Part shown: positions 53,794 through 64,000 of the stretch, piece after piece
Position numbering within the stretch: position 1 is the first letter of the stretch
Layout: each line of letters starts with the position of its first letter
From: Hippasteria phrygiana
Taxonomy: Eukaryota > Echinodermata > Asteroidea > Valvatida > Goniasteridae
NCBI GenBank assembly: GCA_037893225.1
Contig: JAZGUH010000279.1
Coordinates: forward strand, 1-64,000
Direction of reading: 5' to 3'
DNA length: 64,000 nucleotides
The notes under the pieces: model-generated
What the model was told of the DNA's origin: nothing
Database searches by the model: none
Seen by the model: the letters and a program-made list of their open reading frames with translations, nothing else
Made by a program: the position numbers and the translations under genes

Positions 53794-55348
53794 GGATTTG
53801 GTTGATATTTCATGCAATTTTGAATGAGTAAAGCAAGTCTATACCCCAGGGAATTTGACATGCATGGAGCAATAAATAGACGGTAACATGCACACATATG
53901 TTGGCCGGAAAGAAAATAAACATTGCGAGGTTTGAATTTTCTCCACAAGTTTTAACTCTGAGAAGCCGCCGATGATTGCAACATGTAGCGCCAGATCTAA
54001 GCTATACATACATGTCAAAATTACTGGATTTGGTTGATATTTCATGCAATTATGAATGAGTAAAGCAAGTCCATACCCCAGGGAATTTGACAGGCATGGA
54101 GCAATAAATAGACGGTAATATGTACACAGATGTTGGCCGGAAAGAAAATAAACATTGCGAGGTTCGAATTTTCTCTACAAGTTTTAACTCTGGGAAGCCG
54201 CCGATGATTGCAACATGTAGCGCCAGATCTAAGCTATACATACATGTCAAAATTACTGGATTTGGTTGATATTTCATGCAATTATGAATGAGTAAAGCAA
54301 GTCCATACCCCAGGGAATTTGACATGCATGGAGCAATAAATAGACGGTAATATGTACACAGATGTTGGCCGGAAAGAAAATAAACATTGCGAGGTTTGAA
54401 TTTTCTCCACAAGTGTTAACTCTAAGAAGCCGCCGATGATTGCAACATGTAGCGCCAGATCTAAGCTATCCATACATGTCAAAATTACTGAATTTGGTTG
54501 ATATTTCATGCAATTATGAATGAGTAAAGCAAGTCCATACCCCAGGGAATTTGACATGCATGGAGCAATAAATAGACGGTAACATGCACACAGATGTTGG
54601 CCGGAAAGAAAATAAACATTGCGAGGTTTGAATTTTCTCCACAAGTTTTAACCCTAAGAAGCCGCCGATAATTGCAACATGTAGCGCCAGATCTAAGCTA
54701 TACATACAAGTCAAAATTACTGGATTTGGTTGATATTTCATGCAATTTTGAATGAGTAAAGCAAGTCTATACCCCAGGGAATTTGACATGCATGGAGCAA
54801 TAAATAGACGGTAACATGCACACATATGTTGGCCGGAAAGAAAATAAACATTGCGAGGTTTGAATTTTCTCCACAAGTTTTAACTCTGAGAAGCCGCCGA
54901 TGATTGCAACATGTAGCGCCAGATCTAAGCTATACATACATGTCAAAATTACTGGATTTGGTTGATATTTCATGCAATTATGAATGAGTAAAGCAAGTCC
55001 ATACCCCAGGGAATTTGACAGGCATGGAGCAATAAATAGACGGTAATATGTACACAGATGTTGGCCGGAAAGAAAATAAACATTGCGAGGTTCGAATTTT
55101 CTCTACAAGTTTTAACTCTGGGAAGCCGCCGATGATTGCAACATGTAGCGCCAGATCTAAGCTATACATACATGTCAAAATTACTGGATTTGGTTGATAT
55201 TTCATGCAATTATGAATGAGTAAAGCAAGTCCATACCCCAGGGAATTTGACATGCATGGAGCAATAAATAGACGGTAATATGTACACAGATGTTGGCCGG
55301 AAAGAAAATAAACATTGCGAGGTTTGAATTTTCTCCACAAGTGTTAAC
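53112..55348 (+). repeat. 4-mer HOR (928 bp), 2.4 copies
   Basis: The copies are 53112-54039, 54040-54967 and a partial 54968-55348. Each full copy holds a 109C monomer, two GACATGCATGG monomers and the ACAAGTC/228T anchor with 16T and CACATATG. The third copy stops at TAACTATAAG (55349), where the others read TAACTCTAAG. Confidence 0.85.
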
Positions 55349-57829
55349 TATAAGAAGCCGCCGATGATTGCAACATGTAGCGCCAGATCTAAGCTATACA
55401 TACATGTCAAAATGACTGAATTTGGTTGATATTTCATTCCATTATTTATGAGTAAAGCAAGTCCATACCCCAGGGAATTTGACAGGCATGGAGCAATAAA
55501 TAGACGGTAATATGTACACAGATGTTGGCCGGAAAGAAAATAAACATTGCGAGGTTCGAATTTTCTCTACAAGTTTTAACTCTGGGAAGCCGCCGATGAT
55601 TGCAACATGTAGCGCCAGATCTAAGCTATACATACATGTCAAAATTACTGGATTTGGTTGATATTTCATGCAATTATGAATGAGTAAAGCAAGTCCATAC
55701 CCCAGGGAATTTGACATGCATGGAGCAATAAATAGACGGTAATATGTACACAGATGTTGGCCGGAAAGAAAATAAACATTGCGAGGTTTGAATTTTCTCC
55801 ACTAGTGTTAACTCTAAGAAGCCGCCGATGATTGCAACATGTAGCGCCAGATCTAAGCTATCCATACATGTCAAAATTACTGAATTTGGTTGATATTTCA
55901 TGCAATTATGAATGAGTAAAGCAAGTCCATACCCCAGGGAATTTGACATGCATGGAGCAATAAATAGACGGTAACATGCACACAGATGTTGGCCGGAAAG
56001 AAAATAAACATTGCGAGGTTTGAATTTTCTCCACAAGTTTTAACCCTAAGAAGCCGCCGATAATTGCAACATGTAGCGCCAGATCTAAGCTATACATACA
56101 TGTCAAAATTACTGGATTTGGTTGATATTTCATGCAATTATGAATGAGTAAAGCAAGTCCATACCCCAGGGAATTTGACAGGCATGGAGCAATAAATAGA
56201 CGGTAATATGTACACAGATGTTGGCCGGAAAGAAAATAAACATTGCGAGGTTCGAATTTTCTCTACAAGTTTTAACTCTGGGAAGCCGCCGATGATTGCA
56301 ACATGTAGCGCCAGATCTAAGCCATACATACATGTCAAAATTACTGTATTTGGTTGATATTTCATGCAATTATGAATGAGTAAAGCAAGTCCATACCCCA
56401 GGGAATTTGACATGCATGGAGCAATAAATAGACGGTAATATGTACACAGATGTTGGCCGGAAAGAAAATAAACATTGCGAGGTTTGAATTTTCTCTACAA
56501 GTTTGAACTCTAAGAAGCCGCCGATAATTGCAACATGTAGCGCCAGATCTAAGCTATCCATACATGTCAAAATTACTGAATTTGGTTGATATTTCATGCA
56601 ATTATGAATGAGTAAAGCAAGTCCATACCCCAGGGAATTTGACATGCATGGAGCAATAAATAGACGGTAACATGTACACAGATGTTGGCCGGAAAGAAAA
56701 TAAACATTGCGAGGTTTGAATTTTCTCTACAAGTTTTAACTCTGGGAAGCCGCCGATGATTGCAACATGTAGCGCCAGATCTAAGCTATACATACAAGTC
56801 AAAATTACTGCATTTGGTTGATATTTCATGCAATTATGAATGAGTAAAGCAAGTCCATACCCCAGGGAATTTGACAGGCATGGAGCAATAAATAGACGGT
56901 AACATGTACACAGATGTTGGCCGGAAAGAAAATAAACATTGCGAGGTTTGAATTTTCTCTACAAGTTTTAACTCTGGGAAGCCGCCGATGATTGCAACAT
57001 GTAGCGCCAGATCTAAGCTATACATACAAGTCAAAATTACTGCATTTGGTTGATATTTCATGCAATTATGAATGAGTAAAGCAAGTCCATACCCCAGGGA
57101 ATTTGACAGGCATGGAGCAATAAATAAAAGGTAATATGCACACAGATGGTGGCCGGAAAGAAAATAAACATTGCGAGGTTTGAATTTTCTCCACAAGTGT
57201 TAACTCTAAGAAGCCGCCGATAATTGCAACATGTAGCGCCAGATCTAAGCTATCCATACATGTCAAAATAACTGTATTTGGTTGATATTTCATGCAATTA
57301 TGAATGAGTAAAGCAAGTCCATACCCCAGGGAATTTGACACGCATGGAGCAATAAATAGACGGTAATATGTACACAGATGTTGGCCGGAAAGAAAATAAA
57401 CATTGCGAGGTTTGAATTTTCTCCACAAGTTTTAACTCTAAGAAGCCGCCGATAATTGCAACATGTAGCGCCAGATCTAAGCTATACATACATGTCAACA
57501 TTACTGAATTTGGTTGATGTTTCATGCAATTATGAATGAGTAAAGCAAGTCCATACCCCAGGGAATTTGACAGGCATGGAGCAATAAATAGACGGTAATA
57601 TGTACACAGATGTTGGCCGGAAAGAAAATAAACATTGCGAGGTTCGAATTTTCTCTACAAGTTTTAACTCTGGGAAGCCGCCGATGATTGCAACATGTAG
57701 CGCCAGATCTAAGCTATACATACATGTCAAAATTACTGGATTTGGTTGATATTTGATGCAATTATGAATGAGTAAAGCAAGTCCATACCCCAGGGAATTT
57801 GACATGCATGGAGCAATAAATAGACGGTA
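54350..57829 (+). repeat. 15-mer HOR (3480 bp), copy 1
   Basis: Fifteen monomers repeated at 57830-61309. Private to this copy: a cluster at 55438-55447, CCACTAGTG near 55803, GCCATAC near 56322 and ATTTGATGC near 57755. It contains AATGACTGAA near 55413, which the second copy also has near 58893. Confidence 0.87.
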
Positions 57830-60800
57830 ACATGTACACAGATGTTGGCCGGAAAGAAAATAAACATTGCGAGGTTTGAATTTTCTCCACAAGTGTTAAC
57901 TCTAAGAAGCCGCCGATGATTGCAACATGTAGCGCCAGATCTAAGCTATCCATACATGTCCAAATTACTGAATTTGGTTGATATTTCATGCAATTATGAA
58001 TGAGTAAAGCAAGTCCATACCCCAGGGAATTTGACATGCATGGAGCAATAAATAGACGGTAACATGCACACAGATGTTGGCCGGAAAGAAAATAAACATT
58101 GCGAGGTTTGAATTTTCTCCACAAGTTTTAACCCTAAGAAGCCGCCGATAATTGCAACATGTAGCGCCAGATCTAAGCTATACATACAAGTCAAAATTAC
58201 TGGATTTGGTTGATATTTCATGCAATTTTGAATGAGTAAAGCAAGTCTATACCCCAGGGAATTTGACATGCATGGAGCAATAAATAGACGGTAACATGCA
58301 CACATATGTTGGCCGGAAAGAAAATAAACATTGCGAGGTTTGAATTTTCTCCACAAGTTTTAACTCTGAGAAGCCGCCGATGATTGCAACATGTAGCGCC
58401 AGATCTAAGCTATACATACATGTCAAAATTACTGGATTTGGTTGATATTTCATGCAATTATGAATGAGTAAAGCAAGTCCATACCCCAGGGAATTTGACA
58501 GGCATGGAGCAATAAATAGACGGTAATATGTACACAGATGTTGGCCGGAAAGAAAATAAACATTGCGAGGTTCGAATTTTCTCTACAAGTTTTAACTCTG
58601 GGAAGCCGCCGATGATTGCAACATGTAGCGCCAGATCTAAGCTATACATACATGTCAAAATTACTGGATTTGGTTGATATTTCATGCAATTATGAATGAG
58701 TAAAGCAGGTCCATACCCCAGGGAATTTGACATGCATGGAGCAATAAATAGACGGTAATATGTACACAGATGTTGGCCGGAAAGAAAATAAACATTGCGA
58801 GGTTTGAATTTTCTCCACAAGTGTTAACTATAAGAAGCCGCCGATGATTGCAACATGTAGCGCCAGATCTAAGCTATACATACATGTCAAAATGACTGAA
58901 TTTGGTTGATATTTCATGCAATTATGAATGAGTAAAGCAAGTCCATACCCCAGGGAATTTGACAGGCATGGAGCAATAAATAGACGGTAATATGTACACA
59001 GATGTTGGCCGGAAAGAAAATAAACATTGCGAGGTTCGAATTTTCTCTACAAGTTTTAACTCTGGGAAGCCGCCGATGATTGCAACATGTAGCGCCAGAT
59101 CTAAGCTATACATACATGTCAAAATTACTGGATTTGGTTGATATTTCATGCAATTATGAATGAGTAAAGCAAGTCCATACCCCAGGGAATTTGACATGCA
59201 TGGAGCAATAAATAGACGGTAATATGTACACAGATGTTGGCCGGAAAGAAAATAAACATTGCGAGGTTTGAATTTTCTCCACAAGTGTTAACTCTAAGAA
59301 GCCGCCGATGATTGCAACATGTAGCGCCAGATCTAAGCTATCCATACATGTCAAAATTACTGAATTTGGTTGATATTTCATGCAATTATGAATGAGTAAA
59401 GCAAGTCCATACCCCAGGGAATTTGACATGCATGGAGCAATAAATAGACGGTAACATGCACACAGATGTTGGCCGGAAAGAAAATAAACATTGCGAGGTT
59501 TGAATTTTCTCCACAAGTTTTAACCCTAAGAAGCCGCCGATAATTGCAACATGTAGCGCCAGATCTAAGCTATACATACATGTCAAAATTACTGGATTTG
59601 GTTGATATTTCATGCAATTATGAATGAGTAAAGCAAGTCCATACCCCAGGGAATTTGACAGGCATGGAGCAATAAATAGACGGTAATATGTACACAGATG
59701 TTGGCCGGAAAGAAAATAAACATTGCGAGGTTCGAATTTTCTCTACAAGTTTTAACTCTGGGAAGCCGCCGATGATTGCAACATGTAGCGCCAGATCTAA
59801 GCTATACATACATGTCAAAATTACTGTATTTGGTTGATATTTCATGCAATTATGAATGAGTAAAGCAAGTCCATACCCCAGGGAATTTGACATGCATGGA
59901 GCAATAAATAGACGGTAATATGTACACAGATGTTGGCCGGAAAGAAAATAAACATTGCGAGGTTTGAATTTTCTCTACAAGTTTGAACTCTAAGAAGCCG
60001 CCGATAATTGCAACATGTAGCGCCAGATCTAAGCTATCCATACATGTCAAAATTACTGAATTTGGTTGATATTTCATGCAATTATGAATGAGTAAAGCAA
60101 GTCCATACCCCAGGGAATTTGACATGCATGGAGCAATAAATAGACGGTAACATGTACACAGATGTTGGCCGGAAAGAAAATAAACATTGCGAGGTTTGAA
60201 TTTTCTCTACAAGTTTTAACTCTGGGAAGCCGCCGATGATTGCAACATGTAGCGCCAGATCTAAGCTATACATACAAGTCAAAATTACTGCATTTGGTTG
60301 ATATTTCATGCAATTATGAATGAGTAAAGCAAGTCCATACCCCAGGGAATTTGACAGGCATGGAGCAATAAATAGACGGTAACATGTACACAGATGTTGG
60401 CCGGAAAGAAAATAAACATTGCGAGGTTTGAATTTTCTCTACAAGTTTTAACTCTGGGAAGCCGCCGATGATTGCAACATGTAGCGCCAGATCTAAGCTA
60501 TACATACAAGTCAAAATTACTGCATTTGGTTGATATTTCATGCAATTATGAATGAGTAAAGCAAGTCCATACCCCAGGGAATTTGACAGGCATGGAGCAA
60601 TAAATAAAAGGTAATATGCACACAGATGGTGGCCGGAAAGAAAATAAACATTGCGAGGTTTGAATTTTCTCCACAAGTGTTAACTCTAAGAAGCCGCCGA
60701 TAATTGCAACATGTAGCGCCAGATCTAAGCTATCCATACATGTCAAAATAACTGTATTTGGTTGATATTTCATGCAATTATGAATGAGTAAAGCAAGTCC

Positions 60801-61309
60801 ATACCCCAGGGAATTTGACACGCATGGAGCAATAAATAGACGGTAATATGTACACAGATGTTGGCCGGAAAGAAAATAAACATTGCGAGGTTTGAATTTT
60901 CTCCACAAGTTTTAACTCTAAGAAGCCGCCGATAATTGCAACATGTAGCGCCAGATCTAAGCTATACATACATGTCAACATTACTGAATTTGGTTGATGT
61001 TTCATGCAATTATGAATGAGTAAAGCAAGTCCATACCCCAGGGAATTTGACAGGCATGGAGCAATAAATAGACGGTAATATGTACACAGATGTTGGCCGG
61101 AAAGAAAATAAACATTGCGAGGTTCGAATTTTCTCTACAAGTTTTAACTCTGGGAAGCCGCCGATGATTGCAACATGTAGCGCCAGATCTAAGCTATACA
61201 TACATGTCAAAATTACTGGATTTGGTTGATATTTCATGCAATTATGAATGAGTAAAGCAAGTCCATACCCCAGGGAATTTGACATGCATGGAGCAATAAA
61301 TAGACGGTA
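57830..61309 (+). repeat. 15-mer HOR (3480 bp), copy 2
   Basis: This is the tandem partner of 54350-57829. Private to this copy: TGTCCAAATTAC near 57961 and AAGCAGGTCC near 58710. Together with copy 1 I count about nine differences in 3480 bp, four of them in one cluster. Confidence 0.87.
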
Positions 61310-62458
61310 ACATGTACACAGATGTTGGCCGGAAAGAAAATAAACATTGCGAGGTTTGAATTTTCTCCACAAGTGTTAACTCTAAGAAGCCGCCGATGAT
61401 TGCAACATGTAGCGCCAGATCTAAGCTATCCATACATGTCAAAATTACTGAATTTGGTTGATATTTCATGCAATTATGAATGAGTAAAGCAAGTCCATAC
61501 CCCAGGGAATTTGACATGCATGGAGCAATAAATAGACGGTAACATGCACACAGATGTTGGCCGGAAAGAAAATAAACATTGCGAGGTTTGAATTTTCTCC
61601 ACAAGTTTTAACCCTAAGAAGCCGCCGATAATTGCAACATGTAGCGCCAGATCTAAGCTATACATACAAGTCAAAATTACTGGATTTGGTTGATATTTCA
61701 TGCAATTTTGAATGAGTAAAGCAAGTCTATACCCCAGGGAATTTGACATGCATGGAGCAATAAATAGACGGTAACATGCACACATATGTTGGCCGGAAAG
61801 AAAATAAACATTGCGAGGTTTGAATTTTCTCCACAAGTGTTAACTCTAAGAAGCCGCCGATAATTGCAACATGTAGCGCCAGATCTAAGCTATCCATACA
61901 TGTCAAAATAACTGTATTTGGTTGATATTTCATGCAATTATGAATGAGTAAAGCAAGTCCATACCCCAGGGAATTTGACACGCATGGAGCAATAAATAGA
62001 CGGTAATATGTACACAGATGTTGGCCGGAAAGAAAATAAACATTGCGAGGTTTGAATTTTCTCCACAAGTTTTAACTCTAAGAAGCCGCCGATAATTGCA
62101 ACATGTAGCGCCAGATCTAAGCTATACATACATGTCAACATTACTGAATTTGGTTGATGTTTCATGCAATTATGAATGAGTAAAGCAAGTCCATACCCCA
62201 GGGAATTTGACAGGCATGGAGCAATAAATAGACGGTAATATGTACACAGATGTTGGCCGGAAAGAAAATAAACATTGCGAGGTTCGAATTTTCTCTACAA
62301 GTTTTAACTCTGGGAAGCCGCCGATGATTGCAACATGTAGCGCCAGATCTAAGCTATACATACATGTCAAAATTACTGGATTTGGTTGATATTTCATGCA
62401 ATTATGAATGAGTAAAGCAAGTCCATACCCCAGGGAATTTGACATGCATGGAGCAATA
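60678..62458 (+). repeat. 5-mer repeat (1160 bp), partial second copy
   Basis: From 61838 the series returns to the one at 60678: GATAATTG with CAAAATAACTG, then GACACGCATGG, then TCAACATTAC with GATGTTTC (near 62159), then a 109C monomer. It matches for about 620 bp, until TAATATGTACACAGAAG (near 62470) replaces TAACATG. The jump back is an unequal-exchange junction inside one monomer. Confidence 0.75.
61310..61837 (+). repeat. 15-mer HOR, partial third copy
   Basis: It continues the 3480-bp period for 528 bp (about 2.3 monomers) with the ACAAGTC/228T anchor. Agreement with 57830-58357 stops at 61838, where TGTTAACTCTAAG replaces TTTTAACTCTGAG. Confidence 0.8.
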
Positions 62459-63800
62459 AATAGACGGTAATATGTACACAGAAGTTGGCCGGAAAGAAAA
62501 TAAACATTGCGAGGTTTGAATTTTCTCCACAAGTGTTAACTCTAAGAAGCCGCCGATGATTGCAACATGTAGCGCCAGATCTAAGCTATCCATACATGTC
62601 AAAATTACTGAATTTGGTTGATATTTCATGCAATTATGAATGAGTAAAGCAAGTCCATACCCCAGGGAATTTGACATGCATGGAGCAATAAATAGACGGT
62701 AACATGCACACAGATGTTGGCCGGAAAGAAAATAAACATTGCGAGGTTTGAATTTTCTCCACAAGTTTTAACCCTAAGAAGCCGCCGATAATTGCAACAT
62801 GTAGCGCCAGATCTAAGCTATACATACAAGTCAAAATTACTGGATTTGGTTGATATTTCATGCAATTTTGAATGAGTAAAGCAAGTCTATACCCCAGGGA
62901 ATTTGACATGCATGGAGCAATAAATAGACGGTAACATGCACACATATGTTGGCCGGAAAGAAAATAAACATTGCGAGGTTTGAATTTTCTCCACAAGTTT
63001 TAACTCTGAGAAGCCGCCGATGATTGCAACATGTAGCGCCAGATCTAAGCTATACATACATGTCAAAATTACTGGATTTGGTTGATATTTCATGCAATTA
63101 TGAATGAGTAAAGCAAGTCCATACCCCAGGGAATTTGACAGGCATGGAGCAATAAATAGACGGTAATATGTACACAGATGTTGGCCGGAAAGAAAATAAA
63201 CATTGCGAGGTTCGAATTTTCTCTACAAGTTTTAACTCTGGGAAGCCGCCGATGATTGCAACATGTAGCGCCAGATCTAAGCTATACATACATGTCAAAA
63301 TTACTGGATTTGGTTGATATTTCATGCAATTATGAATGAGTAAAGCAAGTCCATACCCCAGGGAATTTGACATGCATGGAGCAATAAATAGACGGTAATA
63401 TGTACACAGATGTTGGCCGGAAAGAAAATAAACATTGCGAGGTTTGAATTTTCTCCACAAGTGTTAACTCTAAGAAGCCGCCGATGATTGCAACATGTAG
63501 CGCCAGATCTAAGCTATACATACATGTCAAAATTACTGAATTTGGTTGATATTTCATGCAATTATGAATGAGTAAAGCAAGTCCATACCCCATGGAATTT
63601 GACATGCATGGAACAATAAATAGACGGTAATATGTACACAGATGTTGGCCGGAAAGGAAATAAACATTGCGAGGTTTGAATTTTCTCCACAAGTGTTAAT
63701 TCTAAGAAGCCGCCGATAATTGCAACATGTAGCGCCAGATCTAAGCTATCCATACATGTCAAAATTACTGTATTTGGTTGATATTTCATGCAATTATGAA
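62459..63800 (+). repeat. Closing monomers resembling the 38.8-kb border
   Basis: These begin with the anchor series of the 54-kb 4-mer and then switch to CCCCATGGAAT (near 63592), GGAAAGGAAAT (near 63656) and GGAGGAATAAAT (near 63843). That is the order first seen at 38.9-39.3 kb and also within family B. Private: GGAACAATAAAT near 63612 and CAGAAGTTGG near 62482. TAACTCTAAG occurs where family B has TAACTATAAG, so this may be the older form. Confidence 0.7.
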
Positions 63801-64000
63801 TGAGTAAAGCAAGTCCATACCCCAGGGAATTTGACATGCATGGAGGAATAAATAGACGGTAACATGCACACAGATGTTGGCCGGAAAGAAAATAAACATT
63901 GCGAGGTTTGAATTTTCTCCACAAGTTTTAACCATAAGAAGCCGCCGATAATTGCAACATGTAGCGCCAGATCTAAGCTATACATACATGTCAAAATTAC
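63801..64000 (+). repeat. Partial last monomer cut by the window edge
   Basis: This is the first 200 bp of the 276th monomer, ending at the TCAAAATTAC landmark. It carries the 46G change (GGAGGAATAAATAG) and the 63C/67C pair, like the monomers near 39.2, 41.8, 43.9 and 47.6 kb. It also has a private ACCATAAG where related monomers have ACCCTAAG (near 63934). The array continues beyond the window. Confidence 0.97.

Larger units (their letters stand above)
1..64000 (+). repeat. 232-bp satellite array, 275 complete monomers plus 200 bp
   Basis: The monomer start TGAGTAAAGC occurs at 1, 233, 465 and so on to 63801, which is exactly 275 periods of 232 bp later. All monomers are in the same orientation and no unrelated sequence interrupts them. 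Monomer landmarks, by position: CCCAGGGAAT (21-30), GACATGCATGG (33-43), AATAAATAGACGG (47-59), GGCCGGAAAG (79-88), AACATTGCGAGG (95-106), GAAGCCGCCGAT (138-149), AGCGCCAGATCTAAGC (163-178) and GGTTGATATTTC (208-219). Variation is by substitution only, at a limited set of recurring positions (for example 16, 37, 58, 63, 67, 77, 109, 120, 127, 136, 150, 182, 189, 203). This is classic satellite DNA. The organism and chromosomal location cannot be read from the window, and both array ends lie outside it. Confidence 0.99.

Noticed and set aside
1..64000. About 300 small minus-strand open frames of 66-132 codons (often starting at TTG as MWRKF, or at ATG as MKYQPN)
   Set aside because: They are the same 232-bp unit read in shifting frames and overlap one another every 232 bp. 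Many start at TTG, no ribosome-binding or promoter context exists, and nonsense variants are amplified. I do not call them genes.
1..64000. CRISPR array
   Set aside because: Direct repeats are regular, but there are no unique spacers: the whole 232-bp unit is repeated.
1..64000. CENP-B box
   Set aside because: I looked for the TTCG....A..CGGG pattern on both strands of the monomer. TTCGAATTTTC is the only TTCG and lacks CGGG.
1..64000. Transposable element or LTR origin in the window
   Set aside because: No terminal repeats, target-site duplications, poly(A) tail, or transposase or reverse transcriptase coding sequence. Every base fits the monomer grid.
1..64000. Ribosomal RNA, tRNA or snRNA gene cluster
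   Set aside because: A tandem array can be rDNA or 5S, but the 232-bp unit contains no 5S, U-RNA or complete tRNA sequence that I recognise. The T-loop-like GGTTCGAAT alone is not enough.
1..64000. A previously undescribed gene system (defence, toxin, biosynthetic or mobile)
   Set aside because: There is no unique sequence in the window to encode one. The interest lies in satellite structure and turnover.

Overview
The whole 64 kb window is one satellite DNA array. A 232-bp monomer is repeated head to tail in a single orientation, from the first base (which falls at the phase I call monomer position 1) to the last. There are 275 complete monomers (1-63800) and the first 200 bp of a 276th. 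Every phase marker I checked stays on the same 232-bp grid across the window, so there is no net insertion or deletion. Monomer GC is about 39% (91 of 232 in monomer 1). I find no protein-coding gene, RNA gene, transposon, CRISPR array or unique flanking sequence. The open frames on the minus strand (about 68-132 codons) and the 60-97-codon frames on the plus strand come from reading the monomer, and nonsense variants have been freely amplified.

Organism: an array of this length and regularity, with nested higher-order repeats (HORs), is typical of eukaryotic heterochromatin such as centromeric, pericentromeric, subtelomeric or sex-chromosome satellite. I do not recognise the monomer and will not name a taxon. 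It lacks a recognisable CENP-B box and is not alpha satellite (171 bp).

Layout: adjacent monomers differ at several to about a dozen positions (monomers 1 and 2 differ at 11 of 232). The same variant combinations recur in order, which reveals HORs at many scales. 1-6.7 kb: 7-, 9- and 8-mer versions of one HOR family plus a truncated fourth. 6.7-9 kb: mixed monomers, part of which recurs 15.08 kb downstream. 9.1-11.5 kb: a cassette that recurs near 19.8, 28.1 and 34.4 kb. 10.2-19.5 kb: a 20-mer (4640 bp) in two tandem copies, with a 9-mer nested inside. 23.3-25.2 kb: a 4-mer duplicated. 31.1-33.8 kb: a 6-mer duplicated. 34.6-38.8 kb: a 9-mer duplicated. 40.7-45.1 kb: a 9-mer duplicated, with a third copy at 46.6-48.5 kb. 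47.9-52.5 kb: a 10-mer duplicated. 51.1-53.8 kb: an overlapping 6-mer. 53.1-55.3 kb: a 4-mer, 2.4 copies. 54.35-61.84 kb: a 15-mer (3480 bp), about 2.15 copies. 60.7-62.4 kb: a 5-mer. Several diagnostic variants lie only left or only right of about 38-39 kb.

Structure inside the monomer: a 23-nt imperfect inverted repeat (positions 22-44 with 181-203), a nearly invariant block (139-180), two AATAAA hexamers, and about eight CpG sites, some of which vary as C/T or G/A. Nothing in the window supports a gene network. The biology here is satellite amplification, homogenisation and possibly chromatin or protein binding.
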